Below are positions 26,837-34,898 of a stretch of DNA of 64,000 nucleotides, in pieces. A program made the position numbers and the translations under genes. The notes beneath the pieces were generated by a model. That model did not search any database. It had not been told where the DNA came from and was given only the letters and a program-made list of their open reading frames with translations. The first letter of the stretch is position 1; each line of letters begins with the position of its first letter. Source of the DNA: Anaeromyxobacter soli (GTDB lineage: Bacteria; Myxococcota; Myxococcia; Myxococcales; Anaeromyxobacteraceae); assembly GCF_022808855.1 (NCBI RefSeq), contig NZ_JAKZLF010000006.1, forward strand, positions 1-64,000. Reading direction: 5' to 3'.

Positions 26837-28675
26837 ATGTCCCGCCCCTCAGAGCCCACCCCGCCCGTCCGGGAGACCTTCGCGGACGACCGCGAGATCG
26901 ACGCCTTCGTCGAGACGCTCGGCCGCTTCGAGCGCGGTGAGATCGACGCCGACGCCTGGCGCGCCTACCGCGTGGTGCGCGGCGCCTACTCGCAGCGGCA
27001 GGACGGCCTGCACATGCTGCGCATCAAGCTGCCGCAGGGCGCGACCTCCGCCGCGCAGCTCCGCGCGCTCGCCGACGTCGCGGCGCGCTTCTCGCGCGGC
27101 TACGGGCACGTGACGACCCGCCAGAACTTCCAGGTGCACTTCGTGCGGCCGGCGGACCTCGAGCCCGCGCTCCGCCGGCTCGCGGCGGACGGCGTCACCA
27201 CCTCCGGCGCGGGCGGCAACGCGGTCCGCAACGTGGTCGCCTGCCCCCTCGCCGGCGTCTCGCCGGACGAGCTCTTCGACGTGACGCCCTACGCCGAGGC
27301 GGCGACGCGCCACTTCCTGCGCCACCCGCTCGCGAACGCGCTGCCGCGCAAGTTCAAGATCGCCTTCGAGGGCTGCGCCGAGGACCACGTCGCGACGGCC
27401 ATCCACGACCTCGGCTTCCGCGCGCGCGTGCGGACCGAGGGCGGGCGGACCGTGCGCGGCTTCTCGGTGACGGTCGCGGGCGGGACGGCGTCCCTGTGCA
27501 CCTCCGGCGCGCCGCTCGTCGACTTCCTGCCCGCGTCGGAGCTCCTCGCGCTCGCCGAGGCGATCGTCCGCGTGTTCCACGCCCGCGGCGACCGGGTGAA
27601 CAAGCAGCGCAACCGGCTCAAGTTCCTCGTCCGGTCGCTCGGGTTCGAGCCCTTCCGCGCGCTCGTCGAGGAGGAGCTCGCGCGCGTGCGGGCCGAGGGC
27701 GCCCCGCGGCTCCCGTTCGATCCCGACGCCGCGCCGGCGGACGCCCCGCCGCCCGCGCACGCGCGTCCGGAGCCTCCCACCGCCGCGGAGATCTCCGCGC
27801 GCGTCGCCGCGGCGCCGCCCCGCGGCCCCGGCGAGCCGCCGGCGGTCCTGCCCGTGCTCGCGCCGTCGCCCGCGGCGCTCGCCGCGTTCCGCGCGACGAA
27901 CGTCCGGCCCCAGCGCCAGCCCGGCTTCTCCGCGGTCACCGTGTCGCTCCCGCAGGGAGACGTCACCGCCGCGCAGCTCGAGGTGCTCGCGGACCTCGCG
28001 CTCGCGCACGGCGACGGCGCCGTCCGCTTCGCGAGCGACGGCAAGGTCCTGGTGCGCTGGGTGCCGTCCGACGAGGTCCCCGCCCTGTTCGCGCGGCTCG
28101 CCGCGGCGGGGCTCGGGCGCGACGGCGCGCGGAGCGCCGCGGACGTCGTCGCCTGCCCCGGCGCGGACGTGTGCCGCCTCGCCGTGACGCGCACCCGCGG
28201 GATCGCGCGGCTCGTCGAGGAGCGCGTCCGGCAGCGGCTCGGCGCGCCCGGCCTCGCCGCCGCGCTGCCGGTCCACGTCTCCGGCTGCCCGAACGGCTGC
28301 AGCCAGCACCACCTCGCCGCCATCGGCCTGCAGGGGAGCGCGCGAAAGCTCGGCGGCCGGGCGGTCCCGCAGTACTTCGTGCTCGTCGGCGGGGGCGCGG
28401 AGGACGGCGTCGCGACGTTCGGGAAGCTGGCGGGCAAGGTGCCCGCGCGGCGCGTCCCCGAGGCCGTGGAGCGGCTCACGGCGCTGTACCTCGCCGAGCG
28501 GCGCGAGGGCGAGGCCGCCGGGCCGTTCTTCTCCCGCGCGCTCGATCGCGTGAAGGCCGTCGTCGCTCCGCTCGAGGCGCTCAGGCTCGAGGACGCCGCG
28601 CCGGAGGACTTCGTCGAGCCCGGGGCGAGCGACGACTTCAGCCCCGAGACCCAGGCGGGCGAGTGCGCCGCCTGA
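26837..28675 (+). CDS. Sirohaem-dependent sulfite or nitrite reductase
   Basis: This 612-residue protein has the duplicated layout of assimilatory sulfite/nitrite reductases. The sirohaem-[4Fe-4S] ligands are in CPGADVC (C-x5-C) and CPNGC (C-x3-C) in the second half. The first half has VTTRQNFQVHF and RNVVACPLAG. I chose the ATG at 26837, which has AAAGGAG eight bases upstream; the frame opens earlier at 26789. Sequence alone does not separate sulfite from nitrite as substrate. The CysG-like gene before it and the cysteine genes after it favour sulfite; nitrite from nitrate respiration is the alternative. Confidence 0.88.
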   Translation: MSRPSEPTPPVRETFADDREIDAFVETLGRFERGEIDADAWRAYRVVRGAYSQRQDGLHMLRIKLPQGATSAAQLRALADVAARFSRGYGHVTTRQNFQVHFVRPADLEPALRRLAADGVTTSGAGGNAVRNVVACPLAGVSPDELFDVTPYAEAATRHFLRHPLANALPRKFKIAFEGCAEDHVATAIHDLGFRARVRTEGGRTVRGFSVTVAGGTASLCTSGAPLVDFLPASELLALAEAIVRVFHARGDRVNKQRNRLKFLVRSLGFEPFRALVEEELARVRAEGAPRLPFDPDAAPADAPPPAHARPEPPTAAEISARVAAAPPRGPGEPPAVLPVLAPSPAALAAFRATNVRPQRQPGFSAVTVSLPQGDVTAAQLEVLADLALAHGDGAVRFASDGKVLVRWVPSDEVPALFARLAAAGLGRDGARSAADVVACPGADVCRLAVTRTRGIARLVEERVRQRLGAPGLAAALPVHVSGCPNGCSQHHLAAIGLQGSARKLGGRAVPQYFVLVGGGAEDGVATFGKLAGKVPARRVPEAVERLTALYLAERREGEAAGPFFSRALDRVKAVVAPLEALRLEDAAPEDFVEPGASDDFSPETQAGECAA

Positions 28676-28692
28676 AAATGGAGATCCTCCGC

Positions 28693-28722
28693 TTGACGGG
28701 AGGCTCGTCCGCTAAATAGGAT
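28693..28722 (+). promoter_or_regulatory. Promoter and operator-like motif of the cysteine biosynthesis unit
   Basis: TTGACG (28693-28698) and TAGGAT (28717-28722) lie 18 bp apart, the same geometry as at 23642. The motif TCGTCCGCTAAATAGGAT (28705-28722) covers the -10 box, as in the other promoter. Eleven of 18 motif positions are the same in all three copies. This suggests one regulator for both units. Confidence 0.6.
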
Positions 28723-28727
28723 GACCA

Positions 28728-28753
28728 CCGATCGCCGCAGCCGCGGCGATCGG
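28728..28753 (+). promoter_or_regulatory. Perfect 11-bp leader hairpin at the expected transcript start
   Basis: CCGATCGCCGC and its exact complement flank the loop AGCC. The stem would begin at or within a few bases of the first transcribed base. It may protect the 5' end or be part of an attenuator. The leader runs to 28861. It also holds a possible 10-codon frame at 28759-28791 with one cysteine codon, which is weak. Confidence 0.5.
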
Positions 28754-28861
28754 AGTCCGTGGCGATTTGCGGCGTATTGCGGCCACGTTAAACCAACCGC
28801 TAAAAAGCCCCTCCCCGGCTGCCTGCAGTGCCGTCCGGCGAGGGAGAAGGAAGTCTCCAGC

Positions 28862-30139
28862 ATGTCCTCGTCCCTCGCGGCCGCGCCCCGCGCGGCGTCC
28901 GCTTCAGCGGATCCGCACCGTCCGGAGCTGTCCCCCCTCGTCTGCCGCCGCTGCGGCGCGCGCTTCGAGCCTCGCCCCGTGGCGGTGTGCGAGGAGTGCG
29001 TCGGGCCCCTCGAGCCGGCGTACGAGAGCGACCGCGTCCTGCCCACGCGCTGGCAGATCGAGGCGCGGCCCCGCTCGATCTGGCGTTACCGCGAGTGGCT
29101 CCCCATCCTCGGCGAGCCCGTCCTCTCGCTCGACACCGGCTTCACGCCGCTCGTGGACGCGCCGGCGCTCGCCCGCGCGCTCGGCGTGCGGCGCGCGCTC
29201 GTGAAGAACGACGCGGTCTCCCACCCGACCCAGTCGTTCAAGGACCGGGTGGTGGCGGTGGCGCTGAACGCCGCGGCGGGGCTCGGCCTCGACACGGTCG
29301 GCTGCGCGTCCACCGGCAACCTCGCGAACGCCGTCGCCGCGCAGGCGGCGCGCGCCGGGCTCGCCGCCTGGATCTTCATCCCCGAGGACCTCGAGCTCGC
29401 GAAGATCGTGGGCACCGCCGTCTACGGCCCGCGCCTCGTGCGCGTGCGCGGCACGTACGACGACGTGAACCGGCTCTGCGCCCAGGTGGCGGATCGCTTC
29501 GGCTGGGGGCTCGTGAACCTGAACCTGCGCAGCTACTACGGCGAGGGCTCGAAGACCATGGCCTTCGAGATCGCGGAGCAGCTCGGCTGGCGGCTGCCCG
29601 ACGCGGTCATCGCCCCGATGGCGGGCGGCTCGCTCGTGACGAAGCTCGACAAGGGCTTCCACGAGCTCGCCGGCGCCCACCTCGTGGACGGGCCGCTGCC
29701 GCGGATGTACGGGGCGCAGGCCGCCGGGTGCGCGCCCATCGTGAACCTGTTCGAGAAGGGCGGCGAGGCGATCGAGCCCGTGGTCCCCCGCACCATCGCC
29801 CGCTCGATCGCCATCGGGAACCCGGCGGACGGGCCCTTCGCGGCGAGGGCGATCCGCGCCTCGGGCGGCGCGGCGGCGGCGGTCACCGACGAGGAGCTCG
29901 TGCGCGGCATCCGCCTCCTCGCCGAGACCACCGGCGTCTTCACCGAGACCGCCGGCGGGGTCACCGTCGCCGCAGCGCTGAAGCTCGCGCGCGAGGGTAA
30001 GCTGCGCGCGCAGGACGAGCTCGTGCTCTGCATCACCGGAAACGGTCTCAAGACCATCGACGCCGTCGTCCCCGCCCTGCCGGAGACGCCGGTCATCTCA
30101 GCGAAGCTCCGCGAGGTCGCGGCGCTCGTGGACGCCTGA
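28862..30139 (+). CDS. Threonine synthase-like PLP enzyme heading the cysteine unit
   Basis: This 425-residue fold-type II PLP enzyme has the cofactor lysine in QSFKDR and the glycine loop STGNLANAV. An N-terminal zinc-ribbon-like segment has two CxxC motifs (CRRC, CEEC). Threonine synthase makes threonine from O-phosphohomoserine. Here the gene leads a sulfur-carrier cysteine cluster, so it may instead act on a related phospho- or sulfonated amino acid; cysteate synthase is a known relative. I chose the ATG at 28862, with GAGAAGGAAG upstream. An in-frame ATG at 28721 lies inside the -10 box and cannot be used. Confidence 0.75.
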   Translation: MSSSLAAAPRAASASADPHRPELSPLVCRRCGARFEPRPVAVCEECVGPLEPAYESDRVLPTRWQIEARPRSIWRYREWLPILGEPVLSLDTGFTPLVDAPALARALGVRRALVKNDAVSHPTQSFKDRVVAVALNAAAGLGLDTVGCASTGNLANAVAAQAARAGLAAWIFIPEDLELAKIVGTAVYGPRLVRVRGTYDDVNRLCAQVADRFGWGLVNLNLRSYYGEGSKTMAFEIAEQLGWRLPDAVIAPMAGGSLVTKLDKGFHELAGAHLVDGPLPRMYGAQAAGCAPIVNLFEKGGEAIEPVVPRTIARSIAIGNPADGPFAARAIRASGGAAAAVTDEELVRGIRLLAETTGVFTETAGGVTVAAALKLAREGKLRAQDELVLCITGNGLKTIDAVVPALPETPVISAKLREVAALVDA

Positions 30140-30156
30140 TCCGAGGAGAGACGAAG

Positions 30157-30432
30157 ATGCCCATCACCTTGAGGCTCCCCGCCGTGCTCGCGAAGGCCGC
30201 CGGCGGAAAGACCGTCCACGAGGCGCGCGGCGCCACCGTCGGAGAGGTCGTCGGCGACCTCGCGGGCCGCTTTCCCGAGCTCGGCCCCCGGCTTCGCGAT
30301 GCGAAGGGCGAGCCGTACCCTTACGTCATCTTCTACCTGGACGACGAGGACATCCGGTTCCAGCAGGGCTTCGCGACGCCCGTGCCGGACGGCGCCGAGA
30401 TCGTGGTCGTCCCCGCCATCGCAGGAGGCTAG
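30157..30432 (+). CDS. cysO: CysO-like ubiquitin-fold sulfur carrier
   Basis: This 91-residue MoaD/ThiS-type beta-grasp protein ends in the free Gly-Gly (AIAGG) needed for adenylation and thiocarboxylation. In Mycobacterium tuberculosis, thiocarboxylated CysO is the sulfur donor for cysteine synthesis by CysM. The flanking genes here encode all the partners of that route: an activating enzyme, cysteine synthases and a JAMM protease. MoaD or a ThiS role is less likely given this context. GAGGAG precedes the ATG. Confidence 0.85.
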   Translation: MPITLRLPAVLAKAAGGKTVHEARGATVGEVVGDLAGRFPELGPRLRDAKGEPYPYVIFYLDDEDIRFQQGFATPVPDGAEIVVVPAIAGG

Positions 30433-30436
30433 CGAG

Positions 30437-31603
30437 ATGTCCATCGGCCGCACCGCACAGGAGCTCCCGCCGCTGTCGCAGGAGGAGATCCTCCGCTACA
30501 GCCGCCACCTCATCATCCCGGAGGTCGGCGTCGAGGGTCAGCGCCGCCTCAAGGCGGCGCGCGTGCTCATGGTGGGCGCGGGCGGCCTCGGCTCGCCCAT
30601 CGGGCTCTACCTCGCCGCCGCGGGCGTCGGCACCCTCGGGATCGTCGAGTTCGACGTGGTGGACGCGACGAACCTGCAGCGCCAGGTGCTGCACGGCACG
30701 AAGGACGTCGGCCGCAAGAAGGTCGAGTCCGCCCGCGATCGGATCCGCGATCTCAACCCGCACGTGGAGGTGGTCGCGCACGAGGCGTGGCTCACCTCCG
30801 AGAACGCGCTCGAGATCATCCGGGACTACGACCTCGTGGTGGACGGCACCGACAACTTCGCGACGCGCTACCTCGTGAACGACGCGTGCGTGCTGCTCGG
30901 CAAGCCCAACGTCTACGGCTCGATCTACCGGTTCGAGGGCCAGTCCACGGTGTTCTGCACGGACGCGGGCCCCTGCTACCGCTGCCTCTACCCGGAGCCG
31001 CCTCCCCCCGGGCTCGTGCCCTCCTGCGCGGAGGGCGGCGTGCTCGGGATCCTGCCGGGCCTCGTCGGGCTCGTGCAGGCGACCGAGACGGTGAAGCTCA
31101 TCGCCGGCATCGGCGAGCCGCTCGTCGGGCGGCTCCTCCTCGTGGACGCGCTGGGGATGCAGTTCCGCACGGTGAAGCTCCGCAAGGACCCGCGCTGCCC
31201 CGCCTGCGGAACGCGCGAGATCGAGGAGCTCATCGACTACCAGCAATTCTGCGGGATCCGCGGCGGCGAGGACGAGACGGCCGGCGTGCCCGTCCTCACG
31301 GTCGCCGAGCTCGACGAGCGGCGGCGCGGCGGCGCCGACCTCGACCTCGTCGACGTGCGCGAGCCGCACGAGTGGGACATCGGCCGGATCGAGGGCGCGC
31401 GCCTCGCGCCGCTCTCCTCCTTCGCCGACGCGCTCCGCACCTTCGACAGCGCGCGCGACGTGGTCCTCTACTGCAAGAGCGGCGTGCGCAGCGCGAAGGC
31501 GGTGCGCCAGCTCCAGGAGGCAGGGTTCAAGCGCGTGTGGAACCTCGAGGGCGGCATCCTCCGCTGGAGCGAGGAGATCGACCCCACCGTGCCGCGGTAC
31601 TGA
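30437..31603 (+). CDS. moeZ: MoeZ-like sulfur carrier activator (adenylyltransferase plus rhodanese)
   Basis: This 388-residue protein has an E1-like domain and a rhodanese domain. The E1 part shows VGAGGLGSP for ATP binding, DGTDNFATRY for the metal site, and a structural zinc set CYRC and CPAC. The rhodanese domain, from about residue 285, carries the active cysteine in LYCKSGVRS. It would adenylate the Gly-Gly end of the CysO-like protein and transfer sulfur to it. AGGAGG overlaps the end of cysO, 4 bp before this gene's start. Confidence 0.9.
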   Translation: MSIGRTAQELPPLSQEEILRYSRHLIIPEVGVEGQRRLKAARVLMVGAGGLGSPIGLYLAAAGVGTLGIVEFDVVDATNLQRQVLHGTKDVGRKKVESARDRIRDLNPHVEVVAHEAWLTSENALEIIRDYDLVVDGTDNFATRYLVNDACVLLGKPNVYGSIYRFEGQSTVFCTDAGPCYRCLYPEPPPPGLVPSCAEGGVLGILPGLVGLVQATETVKLIAGIGEPLVGRLLLVDALGMQFRTVKLRKDPRCPACGTREIEELIDYQQFCGIRGGEDETAGVPVLTVAELDERRRGGADLDLVDVREPHEWDIGRIEGARLAPLSSFADALRTFDSARDVVLYCKSGVRSAKAVRQLQEAGFKRVWNLEGGILRWSEEIDPTVPRY

Positions 31604-31605
31604 CC

Positions 31606-32574
31606 GTGCCCGCCTCCGCGCGCCCCCGCGCCGCCCCGCCGCTCGAGACGATCCTCGACGCCGTGGGCGGCACGCCCGTCGTGAAGCTCCGCCGCGTGGT
31701 CCCTCCCGGCGCGGCGGAGGTGCTCGCGAAGCTCGAGTCCATGAACCCGGGCGGCTCGGTCAAGGACCGCATCGCGGTCGCCATGATCGAGGCGGCCGAG
31801 CGCGACGGCCGGCTCGCGCCCGGGGGGCGCGTGGTGGAGCCGACGAGCGGGAACACCGGGCTGGGGCTCGCGCTCGTCTGCGCGGTGAAGGGCTACCGGC
31901 TCACGCTCGTCATGCCGGACTCGACCTCCCTCGAGCACCGGCAGGCGCTCGAGGCGTACGGGGCGGAGCTGGTCCTCACCCCCGCGGAGGCGGGCATGCC
32001 GCCCGCGGTGGCGCGGGCGAGCGAGCTCTCGCGAGAGACCGGCGCGCTCCTCCTCCAGCAGTTCGAGAACCCGGCGAACCCGCAGGCGCACCGCGACGGG
32101 ACCGCGCGCGAGCTCCTCCTCGCCCTCGACGCGCTCGGCGGGCCGTTGGGCGCCTTCGTCGCAGGCGTCGGGACGGGCGGGACGCTCACCGGCGTCGCCG
32201 GGGTCTTGCGGAGGGAGCGCCCCGGGACGCTCATGGTCGCGGTCGAGCCCGAGGCCTGCGCCGTCCTGTCCGGCGGGACTCCCGGCCCGACGCGGATCCA
32301 GGGGCTGGGCGCGGGCTTCGTCCCGCGCGTGCTCGACCCGGCCGCGTACGATCGGGTCGAGCGGGTGAGCGACGAGGAGGCGTGGGCGATGAAGCTCCGG
32401 CTGGCCCGGGAGGAGGGGCTCCTCGTCGGCACCTCGAGCGGCGCGGCGGTCGTCGCTGCGATCCGGGTGGCGCGCGAGCTCGGCGCGGGCCACCGCGTCG
32501 CAACCGTGCTGCCCGACACCGGCGAGCGCTACTTCTCCGCGGCGGAGTGGTTCGCGCGCGAGGCCGCGCGATGA
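31606..32574 (+). CDS. Cysteine synthase homologue 1 (CysK/CysM family)
   Basis: This 322-residue PLP enzyme has the cofactor lysine in NPGGSVKDR, the substrate loop TSGNTG, and the phosphate loop GVGTGGTLTG. The C-terminal segment has GTSSGAA. It closely follows the family that adds sulfide or a sulfur carrier to an activated serine. Whether it prefers O-acetylserine or O-phosphoserine is not visible. The GTG start lies 2 bp after the moeZ stop, and its own stop overlaps the next start. It is one of two such enzymes side by side. Confidence 0.88.
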   Translation: MPASARPRAAPPLETILDAVGGTPVVKLRRVVPPGAAEVLAKLESMNPGGSVKDRIAVAMIEAAERDGRLAPGGRVVEPTSGNTGLGLALVCAVKGYRLTLVMPDSTSLEHRQALEAYGAELVLTPAEAGMPPAVARASELSRETGALLLQQFENPANPQAHRDGTARELLLALDALGGPLGAFVAGVGTGGTLTGVAGVLRRERPGTLMVAVEPEACAVLSGGTPGPTRIQGLGAGFVPRVLDPAAYDRVERVSDEEAWAMKLRLAREEGLLVGTSSGAAVVAAIRVARELGAGHRVATVLPDTGERYFSAAEWFAREAAR

Positions 32575-33527
32575 CCGCGCCCGGCCTCCGCCACGGCGCC
32601 GCGCCCGTCGAGACGGTGGCGCGGCTCGTCGGGAGCACGCCGCTCGTGCGGCTGCGCCGCATCGGGGCGGAGCTCCCCGGCATCCGCCTCTACGCGAAGT
32701 GCGAGTTCATGAACCCCGGCGGCTCGGTCAAGGACCGCCCCGCGCTCCGCATGATCGAGGCCGCGCTCCAGGACGGGCGCCTCGGGCCCGGGCGCACCCT
32801 CGTCGACTCCACGAGCGGCAACACCGGCGTCGCCTACGCCTGGATCTGCGCGGCGCTCGGGGTCCGCTGCGCCCTCGTCATGCCGCGCAACGTGAGCGCC
32901 GCGCGCAAGCGCATCGCGCAGGCGTTCGGCGCCGAGCTCGTGTTCTCGGATCCGCTCGAGGGCTCCGACGGCGCCATCCGCCAGGTGCGCGAGCTCGTGG
33001 CGCGGGAGCCGGATCGCTGGTTCTACCCGGACCAGTACGGGAACCCGGAGAACCCGCGCGCCCACGAGCTCGGGACCGCGGTGGAGATCGCCGAGGCGCT
33101 CGACGGCGGGGTGGCCGCGTTCGTGGCCGGGATCGGCACGAGCGGCACGGTGATGGGGACCTCGCGCGGGCTGCGCGCGCTCGCGCCGGGGGTGCGCTGC
33201 CACGCGGTCGAGCCCGCCGAGCCGCTCCACGGCCTCGAGGGGCTGAAGCACATGGAGAGCTCGATCGTGCCGGCGATCTACGACGAGGCCGAGCTCGACG
33301 GGAAGATCTCCATGCCCACCGCGGAGGGCTGGGCGATGGCCGAGCGCCTGGGTCGCGAGGAGGGGCTGCGCGTCGGGCACTCGAGCGGCGCCGCGGTGGC
33401 CGGGGCGCTCCAGGTGGCCGAGCGCATGGCGGCGGCCGGCGAGCGGGGTAACGTCGTGACGGTCCTGCCGGACCGCGCCGACCGCTACTTCGAGCCGCGC
33501 CGCTGGGACCGGAGGATCACCTGGTGA
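32571..33527 (+). CDS. cysM: Cysteine synthase homologue 2, CysM-like
   Basis: This 318-residue PLP enzyme has NPGGSVKDRPA, TSGNTGVAY and GIGTSGTVMG. The arrangement next to a Mec-type gene, together with ALRMIEAAL and KHMESSIVP segments, fits the CysM group that uses O-phosphoserine and thiocarboxylated CysO. The last residues RRWDRRITW extend past the fold. It overlaps both neighbours by ATGA and GTGA junctions, so translation is coupled. Substrate choice relative to homologue 1 is unproven. Confidence 0.85.
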   Translation: MTAPGLRHGAAPVETVARLVGSTPLVRLRRIGAELPGIRLYAKCEFMNPGGSVKDRPALRMIEAALQDGRLGPGRTLVDSTSGNTGVAYAWICAALGVRCALVMPRNVSAARKRIAQAFGAELVFSDPLEGSDGAIRQVRELVAREPDRWFYPDQYGNPENPRAHELGTAVEIAEALDGGVAAFVAGIGTSGTVMGTSRGLRALAPGVRCHAVEPAEPLHGLEGLKHMESSIVPAIYDEAELDGKISMPTAEGWAMAERLGREEGLRVGHSSGAAVAGALQVAERMAAAGERGNVVTVLPDRADRYFEPRRWDRRITW

Positions 33528-33967
33528 CCTACGGCCCGGAGCTGCTGGCGCGCCTGCGAAAGCTCAGCGAGGCGGACCCGGAGCGCGAGGTGTGCGGGTT
33601 CGTCGTCCGCCGCGGCGACGCGCTCGAGGCCCTCTCGCTCCCGAACGTCGCCGACCGCTACCACGCGCTCGATCCCGCGAGGTTCCCGCGCACGAGCCGC
33701 GAGAGCTACCTCATGGATCCGCGCGCCCAGCTCCGCGTCCACGAGGAGCTCGAGGCGAGCGGCGGCGAGATCGTGGCCGTGTGGCACTCGCACGTGGAGG
33801 TCGGCGCCTACTTCTCCGCCAAGGACCGGGCCGACGCGGTGGTGGACGGCCAGCAGCTCCTGCCCGGCGCCGAGTACCTCGTCCTCGGAGTCCGGGGAGG
33901 GCGCGTCGACGAGGCGCGGCGCTACCGCTTCGACGCGGGCGATTTCGTCGAGGCGAAGCTCGACTAG
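33524..33967 (+). CDS. mec: Mec-type JAMM zinc protease releasing cysteine from CysO
   Basis: This 147-residue protein has the full JAMM/MPN+ zinc site: E22, H88, H90, S98 and D101 in the pattern E...HxH-x7-S-x2-D. In M. tuberculosis, Mec cleaves cysteine from the CysO-Cys adduct. It is the last gene of the unit. A GTG start overlaps the cysM stop. The 90 bp that follow hold short TCGA-rich repeats, including CTCGACTGCT twice, before the convergent DUF3014 gene. Confidence 0.88.
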   Translation: MTYGPELLARLRKLSEADPEREVCGFVVRRGDALEALSLPNVADRYHALDPARFPRTSRESYLMDPRAQLRVHEELEASGGEIVAVWHSHVEVGAYFSAKDRADAVVDGQQLLPGAEYLVLGVRGGRVDEARRYRFDAGDFVEAKLD

Positions 33968-34057
33968 CCCGCCGCGAGTCGAACTCGAGCTCGACCCCGA
34001 CCCTTCGAAGCTCGACTGCTCGACCTCGACTGCTAGCGAGGCCGAGCCCACACCCGC

Positions 34058-34891
34058 CTATCGCGTCGCCGGCGAGGGCGCGTCGAGCGCGGGGGGCACG
34101 GGCATCCCGAGCGCCTCGAGGAGCTCGCGCGCCCTCCCCTGCACGATGCGCGTGTTCCGCGGCCCCATCCTGAGCAGGTGCTTCTCCACCTGCGGCGCCA
34201 TCTCGAGCCGCTCGTCCTGGAACAGGAACACGCCCTCGCGCTCCACGACCGGAACGTCTCCCTCGACCACCGGGGCGGCCGCGAGCCGGCCGAGGGCGCG
34301 CGCGGTGACGTCGTCGAGCGACGCCTCCGGATAGCCGAGCGCGCGGTAGGCGAGCTGGAGGACCCCGTGGAGCGAGCGGTAGACGCGCGCCGCCTCGCGG
34401 GCGTCCACCGAGGCGATCGCGTCGCCGAAGGCGTCGTAGCGCGCGTACGAGGCCGGGTCGATGACGGTCTCGGCGCCACGCCGCTGCACCGAGAACGGAC
34501 GCTCCGGCCGGAGGGGGTCGAGCTGCTTCCGGGGCGAGACGCCCTCCGCGAGGTTGTCGAGGAGCACGGCGGCGCGCCGGACGACCTCGCCCTGCGCGAG
34601 CGTCCGCCGGTAGAGCTCGCTCTGCGAGACCGTGTCGGCGAGCGCGCGCGCCTCGGGGTCGCTGACGTTCGGCCCGAGGTCCGCCGCCCGCACCGGCGGG
34701 GCTGCCGGCGACGCCGCGGGCGAGGTCTCGCCGGCCGGCGACGCGGGCGCGGCGGCCGGCGGGGTCTGCTCGGTGCGCCCGCCGAAGCGCCGGCTCGCCC
34801 AGAAGCCGGCAGCGCCGAGCACGACGAGGATCGCGACGACGAGCGGCGCCCTGCTGGGCCGACGGAGCGTGGTCTTCGGGGTCTCGTCCAT
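34058..34891 (-). CDS. Membrane-anchored DUF3014 protein
   Basis: This 277-residue protein has one N-terminal transmembrane helix at about 15-32, an alanine/proline-rich linker at about 42-66, and a soluble domain from about 70. The domain contains LLDNLAEG, YARYDAF and LQLAYRALGYP, which match the DUF3014 family. The domain would lie in the periplasm. No function is known. It follows the SBF-like transporter gene by 7 bp on the same strand, so they are likely one operon. Confidence 0.8.
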   Translation of the reverse strand: MDETPKTTLRRPSRAPLVVAILVVLGAAGFWASRRFGGRTEQTPPAAAPASPAGETSPAASPAAPPVRAADLGPNVSDPEARALADTVSQSELYRRTLAQGEVVRRAAVLLDNLAEGVSPRKQLDPLRPERPFSVQRRGAETVIDPASYARYDAFGDAIASVDAREAARVYRSLHGVLQLAYRALGYPEASLDDVTARALGRLAAAPVVEGDVPVVEREGVFLFQDERLEMAPQVEKHLLRMGPRNTRIVQGRARELLEALGMPVPPALDAPSPATR

Positions 34892-34898
34892 GCGTGCC

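Noticed and set aside
28721-28861. N-terminal extension of the threonine-synthase-like protein from ATG at 28721
   Set aside because: That ATG lies inside the -10 box, so it would not be transcribed; the frame merely stays open.
33968-34057. TCGA-rich repeats as an attachment site or transcription terminator
   Set aside because: The repeats are short and imperfect, with no stable hairpin plus T-run, integrase or tRNA nearby.
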